Origin: JBGSZX01 sp964640545
GTDB lineage: Bacteria > Bdellovibrionota > UBA2428
Direction of reading: 5' to 3'
DNA length: 10,301 nucleotides
NCBI GenBank assembly: GCA_964640545.1
Contig: CAZXHL010000093.1
Coordinates: forward strand, 1-10,301
In this document: positions 5,810 through 10,301 of the stretch, piece after piece
How the letters are laid out: each line of letters starts with the position of its first letter
Position numbering within the stretch: the stretch's first letter is position 1
Made by a program: the position numbers and the translations under genes
Notes under the pieces: generated by a model
The model's input: only the letters and a program-made list of their open reading frames with translations
Told to the model about the DNA's origin: nothing
The model's database searches: none

Positions 5810-7144
5810 TCAAATTTTGCTGTGCTGAAAGTTTTCCGCAACTGAAACGTTTGGTGCCTTCAGGAGACGTTCTGCTTCAGTTTGGCTGATGTTTTGACTC
5901 TTGATCATGGCATTTGCAACCAATTCAATCTTCGCACCGCGAGCACCTGCTGCTAGCGCTATATTTTTAGCATGAAGTTTCATGTGGCCAGCTTGGATCC
6001 CGGTTGTTGTGAGGGCTCTAAGTGCTGCCAAATTTGAAGCCAATCCAGTCGCGGTTGCTAATTGGGCCAATTTTTCAGACGTAGGATTGCCCATCATCGC
6101 TAGGGAGAATTTTGCCGTCGGGTGCAATCTTGTAATGCCGCCCACGGTTCCTAGTTGCAATGGGAGGGTGAGCTTGCCTTCGAGCAGTTGATTCTCGTCT
6201 ATACGCCACTCACTCAAACTTTGATATCGGCCTTCTTGGCAGGCAAAAGCATGGAAACCTGCTTCGTTGGCTCTCCAATCATTGCCTGTCGCAATGACGA
6301 CTGGATCAACTCCATTCATGATTCCTTTGTTGTGAGTTGCTGCACGATGCGGATCGTGTTTTGCGAAGACATAGGCTTCTACAATTTTCTGTGCGATTTC
6401 TCTTCCGTTGTCTTTGCCTTTTTCCGAAAGGAGCTCAGGGCGAACTTTACACGTAACAGTTGTGAGCTTTGAATCAGCGAGATTGCTGAGAATCCTTAGG
6501 CCTACGCGGGCGCCACTAATTTTCTCGACAAGTGGAGCTACTTTTTCACAGGCTGTGTTGATCAGATTTGCGCCCATCGCTTCCCTCGTATCGATGAGAA
6601 GATGCAGAGTCATGAAGGGGATTTCAGCTTCAGGAAAAGATTTCACTTCCATCCCCTTAGTTCCGCCGCCGCGTTCTACAAGGCGAGGGTGCAGTTGGTT
6701 ACATAGGGAAATGATTTGATCTTTATTGTGTAGCAAGGCTTCGGAAACCTCGTCCATTTTTTCAGGAGCGACGTCTAGAATTTGAATCTGACCAATCATG
6801 TATCCTGGAGTGATCGTGCTTCTGAAGCCGCCGGATTCTTTGATCCATTTGCAGGCATTGCTTGATGCCGCAATGACAGAGCTTTCTTCCACGGCAAAGG
6901 GAACTATATACTCATGATCGTTCAACAAAACATTTGTCACGATTCCGAACGGCAGTGAAAAGCTTCCGATGGAATTTTCCACGAATAAATCTGAGAGTTC
7001 AAAGGGAAGGGAGTTGTCGTTGGCAAGCAACTCTAGTGCTTCCGCGTCTAGGTCAAAACATTCCGTTAAGCGTTTTAATCTCTCTGACCTGTCTAGCTTG
7101 TAGAAGCCGGAAAAAAGGCCCTCTTTGATTTTGTTGTTAGCCAT
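5810..7144 (-). CDS. mvaA: Hydroxymethylglutaryl-CoA reductase, class II
   Basis: This cytoplasmic oxidoreductase interconverts HMG-CoA and mevalonate, the committed step of the pathway. The 444-residue length and lack of membrane segments fit the class II bacterial form. Visible family motifs include ENSIGSFSLPFGI (56-68), FAVEESSVIAA (83-93, catalytic Glu at 86 or 87), REAMGANLIN (187-196), HNKGIMNGVD (271-280, Lys273), ATGNDWRA (285-292, Asp289) and TGIQAGHMKLH (381-391, His387). Lys273, Asp289 and His387 keep the spacing of Lys267, Asp283 and His381 of the Pseudomonas mevalonii enzyme. The region around GGGTKGMEVK (159-168) is near the expected class II substrate/cofactor region; NADH versus NADPH use cannot be decided by eye. 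Its start overlaps the fni stop by eight bases (ATGGCTAA at 7137-7144), with a GAAGA ribosome site inside fni. Confidence 0.95.
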   Translation of the reverse strand: MANNKIKEGLFSGFYKLDRSERLKRLTECFDLDAEALELLANDNSLPFELSDLFVENSIGSFSLPFGIVTNVLLNDHEYIVPFAVEESSVIAASSNACKWIKESGGFRSTITPGYMIGQIQILDVAPEKMDEVSEALLHNKDQIISLCNQLHPRLVERGGGTKGMEVKSFPEAEIPFMTLHLLIDTREAMGANLINTACEKVAPLVEKISGARVGLRILSNLADSKLTTVTCKVRPELLSEKGKDNGREIAQKIVEAYVFAKHDPHRAATHNKGIMNGVDPVVIATGNDWRANEAGFHAFACQEGRYQSLSEWRIDENQLLEGKLTLPLQLGTVGGITRLHPTAKFSLAMMGNPTSEKLAQLATATGLASNLAALRALTTTGIQAGHMKLHAKNIALAAGARGAKIELVANAMIKSQNISQTEAERLLKAPNVSVAENFQHSKI

Positions 7145-8165
7145 TGATCTTCAACTTTCTAAGGCTTGCCGGATTCTTTGATCCCGTGCAGAGCATCGCA
7201 ATCTTGAAAGCTTCAAGATGGGTCGTGTAAAAATTTTCTAGAGCTTCTTCACCCAGCTGGGCAGCTTTGAAGAAGGGGAGGGCCATCCCTGCTAAGTCGG
7301 CTCCGACAAAAACAGCTTTGGCAGCATCGAGTCCCGAGCGTATTCCGCCAGAGGCAAAGACTTTCGTCGTTTTGTTGGCTGCATTTACGCAGTTCTCTAG
7401 AGCGTCCACACTGGGAATTCCCCAGTTTTTGAAGGTCTCGCCAAGCGGCTTTCTGGTTTCTGACCGAAGTCCTTCTATGAGACCCCAGTGTGTTCCACCT
7501 AGGCCAGCGGAATCGAGGGCATCAACCCCCGCTTCAATAGCTTGCTTGCAGCTTAGCGGATCTAACCCGCAACCTGTTTCTTTTAGAATGAGTGGAACAC
7601 TAATGGCTTTTTTAAGTTCAGCGATTTTGCTTACCAAACCTGAGAAGTTGCGATCGCCCTCTGCTTGAATCGCCTCTTGCAAAACGTTGGCGTGAAGAAT
7701 GAGTGCTTGCGCCTCAAGCTTGTCGATAAGCCATTTGCAGTCATCAACACCAACGCCGTAGTTCAATTGCACCGCTCCGATGTTGGCGAACAAAACGGCG
7801 TTGGGTGCTTCTTTTCGAATTTGAAAGCTGGAGCTTTCTCTGTTTTCGAGGAGCACACGTTGAGAGCCCACACCCATAGCTAGGCCATACTTTTCGGCAA
7901 GTTTTGCAAGTCGAAAGTTGATAAGATCGCCGTCTGGATTGCCGCCCGTCATGCTAGAAATCAAAAAGGGAGAGCTGAGGCGATGGCCCCAAAGTTCAAC
8001 AGTGGTCTCAATGTTGGCAAAATTCAAGTCAGGAAGAGCACGGTGCGGAAGCTGTATTTGGTTCCATCCCGCTGTCACCTCCGACTCAACCGAGGAGTTG
8101 AGGCAGAGATCAATGTGATCTTGCTTTCTCGATAGAGTGCTTGAATTTGAGTTGCTGTCTTTCAT
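7137..8165 (-). CDS. fni: Type 2 isopentenyl-diphosphate delta-isomerase (FMN-dependent)
   Basis: The enzyme interconverts IPP and DMAPP using reduced FMN. The 342-residue protein shows SRKQDHIDL (12-20, family RKxDHI motif), SSMTGG (70-75), GVGSQR (98-103), NIGA (128-131), LHANVLQE (157-164, corresponding to the HxNxxQE active-site motif with Gln163), LKETGCG (194-200), GGTHWG (223-228) and the FMN phosphate-binding ASGGIRSGLD (271-280). It is first of the enzyme genes, 154 bases after the regulator stop, and shares eight bases with mvaA. The ATG at 8165 is the first usable start, since an in-frame stop lies five codons upstream. Little Shine-Dalgarno is visible before it, and I see no convincing -35/-10 pair. 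It may therefore be cotranscribed with the regulator or start from an atypical promoter. Confidence 0.94.
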   Translation of the reverse strand: MKDSNSNSSTLSRKQDHIDLCLNSSVESEVTAGWNQIQLPHRALPDLNFANIETTVELWGHRLSSPFLISSMTGGNPDGDLINFRLAKLAEKYGLAMGVGSQRVLLENRESSSFQIRKEAPNAVLFANIGAVQLNYGVGVDDCKWLIDKLEAQALILHANVLQEAIQAEGDRNFSGLVSKIAELKKAISVPLILKETGCGLDPLSCKQAIEAGVDALDSAGLGGTHWGLIEGLRSETRKPLGETFKNWGIPSVDALENCVNAANKTTKVFASGGIRSGLDAAKAVFVGADLAGMALPFFKAAQLGEEALENFYTTHLEAFKIAMLCTGSKNPASLRKLKING

Positions 8166-8319
8166 TGTGCCAATTTTTACCCATGCTTTTCGTAGCTGAT
8201 TTATGCCTATAATCTCAAGCGAAATAAGGATTTACGCAGTGGAGCTTAGCATTTGTCGAACGCTCTAAGGTGAATGAGCCTCGAAGTGGGCTAAACTCTC
8301 TATATAACACTACTTAATA
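8166..8319 (-). other. Gap between regulator and fni, with an inverted repeat
   Basis: This 154-base gap holds no gene. An inverted repeat, CTAAACT at 8291-8297 and AGTTTAG at 8322-8328, flanks an AT-rich 24-base centre and overlaps the regulator stop codon. No T-run follows the repeat on the minus strand, so it does not look like an intrinsic terminator. It could be an operator or a processing structure. A clear promoter for fni was not found by eye. Confidence 0.4.
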
Positions 8320-8874
8320 TCAGTTTAGTGGACCGCTGAGGGTGACAATCGTCTTTCTCAGATCTTCCGTTCGAACCTTTTGAAACTGACACGTCCTTCT
8401 CGATTTGAGGTCCGGCCTAAAGCCTGCTTCTCCGTCTAATATTTCAAGGGCAAGGTTGAGTTTGTGTGCGTCAATCTTTTTTGAGGGATTGGGCGCTTTG
8501 GTAGCCATTCGGTGTAGCAGATCAATCAAATTCATTTCGGTGCCGAAGTAGTCTCGACGGCGGTTTGCGGTGGGATGTTTGCTCACAAGTTCGTGCTTAA
8601 GCAGTTCTTGAATCGTTATGGACACCAAAGCGGGAGAAATCCCTAGAGCTTTACAAATATCTTTGGCGCAGGCTGGTTCTGGACATAGGTGTAAGAAGGC
8701 CCATGTGGCGCCAATGACTCTTTTAATTCCCCATTTCTCCGTGACTTGGCTTGCGACTTCACAAACGTGGTGAATCGCCTCATAGTTTCCTGGGCTAAAG
8801 TCTAGCTCGCCAGCGGGAAGGGTCCCTTCGGCCATATCAAACTGTCGATTTACTTGAAGCAATTTGTCGGGCAT
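8320..8874 (-). CDS. GbsR/MarR-like winged-helix transcriptional regulator
   Basis: A DNA-binding regulator is predicted. The open frame reaches 8913, but that first codon is TTG without a ribosome site. ATG at 8872-8874 has AGAGGA seven bases upstream and gives 184 residues, so it is preferred. Residues 53-110 form the winged helix: RVIGATWAFLHLCPEPACA, then the helix-turn-helix KDICKALGISPALVSITIQELLKHELV (71-97), then the wing with NRRRDYF. The GxTWAxLxLxPEPxxAxDI pattern and the following EMNLIDLLHRM resemble the GbsR-type branch of the MarR superfamily. The ligand is unknown. Being 154 bases upstream of fni on the same strand, it is a candidate controller of the mevalonate operon, but that is inferred from position only. 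It ends with TGA at 8320-8322. Confidence 0.8.
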   Translation of the reverse strand: MPDKLLQVNRQFDMAEGTLPAGELDFSPGNYEAIHHVCEVASQVTEKWGIKRVIGATWAFLHLCPEPACAKDICKALGISPALVSITIQELLKHELVSKHPTANRRRDYFGTEMNLIDLLHRMATKAPNPSKKIDAHKLNLALEILDGEAGFRPDLKSRRTCQFQKVRTEDLRKTIVTLSGPLN

Positions 8875-8940
8875 GTTCTTATCCTCTTCGAGTTGTTGGG
8901 GGCAGTAAAACAAAATGTGGGTTAATGTCCGCTTCGATCT

Positions 8941-8974
8941 TGTTTAATAAACACTAAACTAGATTTTATTGCAA
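8941..8974 (-). promoter_or_regulatory. Regulator promoter with a perfect dyad over its -10 box
   Basis: On the minus strand TTGCAA (8969-8974) and TTTATT (8946-8951) are separated by 17 bases, giving a moderate sigma-70-type promoter (four of six matches in each box). The perfect 13-bp dyad TGTTTA-A-TAAACA (8941-8953) covers the -10 box. This is the classic layout of an autorepressor site of a MarR-like protein. The operator role is inferred. Confidence 0.45.
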
Positions 8975-9027
8975 GCCCTAAAACTTCTAATGCTGACCGG
9001 CAACATCTTGCGCGTCGCATAACAATT

Positions 9028-9059
9028 TTTGGGATTCTCTTCGGGATCCTAAATTTTTT
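9028..9059 (+). terminator. Orphan intrinsic terminator on the + strand
   Basis: Bases 9028-9038 pair with 9043-9053 around the loop CTTC, an 11-pair stem including three G.T wobbles. A run of six T's (9054-9059) follows immediately. The wobbles (9031/9050, 9036/9045, 9038/9043) would be A/C mismatches on the other strand, so the structure is directed to the + strand. No + strand gene lies upstream within the window before 2201, so the transcript it ends is unidentified. Confidence 0.6.
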
Positions 9060-9072
9060 CCGTTCTTCGTGG

Positions 9073-9100
9073 GTGACAAGAAAGGGCGAGTTGGTATAGT
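9073..9100 (+). promoter_or_regulatory. Sigma-70-type promoter for tuf
   Basis: GTGACA (9073-9078) and TATAGT (9095-9100) each match consensus at five of six positions with a 16-base spacer. TGG directly before the -10 box gives an extended -10. Transcription would begin near 9107, leaving a leader of about 160 bases. This suits a strongly expressed translation gene. Confidence 0.65.
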
Positions 9101-9106
9101 CACGGC

Positions 9107-9267
9107 CTATCGTTTTGAGCCCAGAGGGTTTTTCCTTGTGGAATTCGTTCAAAATGAGAATTAGGTTCGATCTGTTCAAAAGTATCTGTAAGTAAAAAAA
9201 TGCAGGGGATTTCTGCAAAAGATAGAGACAGAGAGATCACTGCATAGAAATTAAGGAGAGCTATATA
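9107..9267 (+). promoter_or_regulatory. Long tuf leader with small stem-loops and ribosome site
   Basis: The predicted leader includes a short GC stem, AGCCC-AGA-GGGTT (9118-9130), followed by three more T's. A second stem, TGCAG/CTGCA with a seven-base loop, lies at 9201-9217. The ribosome site AAGGAG at 9253-9258 lies nine bases before the ATG. The first stem has the shape of a weak attenuator. No known riboswitch was recognised. Confidence 0.4.
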
Positions 9268-10301
9268 ATGGCAAAGGAAAAATTTAACCGCGATAAGCCC
9301 CACGTTAACATCGGTACTGTCGGACACGTCGACCATGGGAAGACAACACTGACAGCTGCCATTACTAAAGTCTTGGCTGAAACAAGCGGAGGCGAGTTCA
9401 AGGGTTACGATCAGATCGATAACGCTCCTGAAGAAAAAGCTCGTGGTATCACTATTAATACTTCTCACGTTGAGTATCAGACGGCTAACCGCCACTACGC
9501 TCACGTTGATTGCCCGGGTCACGCCGACTACGTAAAAAACATGATCACTGGTGCGGCTCAGATGGACGGAGGTATTCTTGTAGAATCTGCGGCTGACGGC
9601 CCAATGCCTCAAACTCGCGAGCACATTCTTTTGGCTCGTCAGGTTGGCGTACCTGCTCTTGTTGTTTTCATGAACAAGTGCGACCAGGTGGACGACGCGG
9701 AATTGCTTGACCTTGTTGAGCTTGAAATCCGTGAATTGCTTTCTAAGTATGAGTTCCCGGGAGACGATATTCCTATCACTCGCGGTTCTGCTCTTAAGGC
9801 TCTTGAAGGCGACCAAAGTGAAATTGGAGCTCCGGCGATCTTGAAGCTTATGGAGACTGTAGATTCTTACATCCCTCTTCCTGAGCGTCCAAAAGACAAG
9901 CCATTCTTGATGCCAGTTGAGGACGTGTTCTCAATCTCTGGTCGTGGTACAGTTGTTACTGGCCGTGTAGAGCGTGGAATTGTTAACGTTGGTGACGAAA
10001 TTGAAATCGTTGGTATTCGTCCAACGACTAAAACAACTTGTACTGGTGTTGAGATGTTCCGTAAGCTTCTTGACTCTGGTGAAGCTGGTGACAACATCGG
10101 TGCTCTTCTTCGTGGTACGAAGAAAGAGGACGTTGAGCGTGGCCAAGTTCTTTGTAAGCCAGGTTCAGTTAAGCCTCACAAAAAGTTCAAAGCTGAAGCT
10201 TACATTCTTAAAAAAGAAGAAGGCGGACGTCACACGGCGTTCTTCAATGGCTACCGTCCTCAGTTCTCCTTCCGTACCACTGACGTGACTGGAACCATCC
10301 A
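9268..10301 (+). CDS. tuf: Translation elongation factor Tu, 3'-truncated by the window edge
   Basis: EF-Tu carries aminoacyl-tRNA to the ribosome as a GTP complex. The window holds 344 codons of a protein that is about 394 residues in E. coli, so domains I and II are complete and domain III is cut. GTP motifs are intact: GHVDHGKT (19-26), RGITI (60-64), DCPGH (81-85), NKCD (136-139) and SAL (174-176). Domain II shows FSISGRGTVVTGRVERG (221-237), and domain III reaches FRTTDVTGTI. The strand after AAQMDG reads GILVESAADG, where EF-Tu normally has AILVVSAADG or AILVVAATDG. Glu106 replaces a conserved hydrophobic residue. The start is fixed by AAGGAG nine bases upstream and by the family N-terminus MAKEKFNR. 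Whether this is the only tuf copy cannot be told here. Confidence 0.97.
   Translation, partial: MAKEKFNRDKPHVNIGTVGHVDHGKTTLTAAITKVLAETSGGEFKGYDQIDNAPEEKARGITINTSHVEYQTANRHYAHVDCPGHADYVKNMITGAAQMDGGILVESAADGPMPQTREHILLARQVGVPALVVFMNKCDQVDDAELLDLVELEIRELLSKYEFPGDDIPITRGSALKALEGDQSEIGAPAILKLMETVDSYIPLPERPKDKPFLMPVEDVFSISGRGTVVTGRVERGIVNVGDEIEIVGIRPTTKTTCTGVEMFRKLLDSGEAGDNIGALLRGTKKEDVERGQVLCKPGSVKPHKKFKAEAYILKKEEGGRHTAFFNGYRPQFSFRTTDVTGTI

Larger units (their letters stand above)
8875..9267. other. Divergent intergenic region between the regulator and tuf
   Basis: No credible protein or tRNA gene is seen in these 393 bases. From left to right it holds the regulator's leader, its predicted promoter and dyad (8941-8974), an orphan + strand terminator-like hairpin (9028-9059), a sigma-70 promoter for tuf (9073-9100), and a long tuf leader with small stem-loops. 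The minus-strand open frames here are antisense to the tuf leader and lack coding character. Confidence 0.6.

Noticed and set aside
6155..6719. Plus-strand open frames of about 105 codons inside mvaA
   Set aside because: They are antisense to a well-conserved enzyme, have no ribosome site and no recognisable domain.
8166..8173. TTGGCACA on the minus strand just before the fni ATG, resembling a sigma-54 -24 box
   Set aside because: The base ten past the GG is not GC (it reads GA), and transcription would start inside the gene.
8875..8913. N-terminal extension of the regulator (MFYCPQQLEEDKN)
   Set aside because: It would need a TTG start without a ribosome site; ATG at 8874 has AGAGGA at the right distance.
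9164..9172. GGTTCGATC, resembling a tRNA T-loop upstream of tuf, where tRNA genes often occur
   Set aside because: The flanking bases do not form a T-stem (TTAGG against TGTTC), and no anticodon or acceptor arm can be drawn.
9100..9816. 238-codon minus-strand open frame over the start of tuf
   Set aside because: It is antisense to a clear EF-Tu coding sequence and reads as a shadow of its codon pattern.

Overview
The window looks like a chromosomal segment from a Bdellovibrionota-type bacterium (Bdellovibrio or a close relative). The reasons are a bacterial mevalonate gene cluster with a class II HMG-CoA reductase and a type 2 IPP isomerase, moderate G+C, a delta-proteobacteria-like EF-Tu, and a sigma-54-type promoter in front of a secreted subtilisin-like protease. 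The taxonomic assignment is inference. No mobile element, CRISPR array, rRNA or tRNA was seen.

Left part (1-2201, + strand). The 3' end of an unrecognised, probably exported protein is followed by a 225-base intergenic region. That region carries a near-consensus -24/-12 (sigma-54) promoter and two short dyads. Next comes a signal-peptide-bearing S8 (subtilisin-like) serine protease with an intact Asp/His/Ser triad. Near its 3' end an A7 run coincides with what looks like a change of coding frame: the -1 frame after the run reads as a more natural C-terminus than the annotated frame.

Convergent junction (2202-2310). Two stem-loops lie back to back, one for each converging transcript. The + strand hairpin sits inside the last codons of the mevalonate kinase gene. 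In each hairpin the wobble pairs are possible only on the strand it is thought to serve.

Middle part (2248-8874, - strand). Read 5' to 3' on the minus strand, the order is GbsR/MarR-like regulator, fni (type 2 IPP isomerase), mvaA (HMG-CoA reductase), mvaK2 (phosphomevalonate kinase-like), mvaD (diphosphomevalonate decarboxylase), a degenerate CPBP/CAAX-protease-like membrane protein, and mvaK1 (mevalonate kinase). Overlaps of 4 or 8 bases (fni/mvaA, mvaK2/mvaD, CPBP/mvaK1) indicate translational coupling. Together these genes take HMG-CoA through mevalonate and its mono- and diphosphate to IPP, and then DMAPP. HMG-CoA synthase and thiolase are not in the window. A perfect TATAAT box in the 74-base gap after mvaD suggests a separate promoter for CPBP-mvaK1.

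Right part (8875-10301). A 393-base divergent intergenic region holds the regulator's promoter, with a perfect dyad over its -10 box. It also holds an orphan + strand intrinsic terminator and a good sigma-70 promoter for tuf. The first 344 codons of tuf (EF-Tu) run off the right edge. Its G-domain is intact apart from an unusual Glu in a normally hydrophobic strand.
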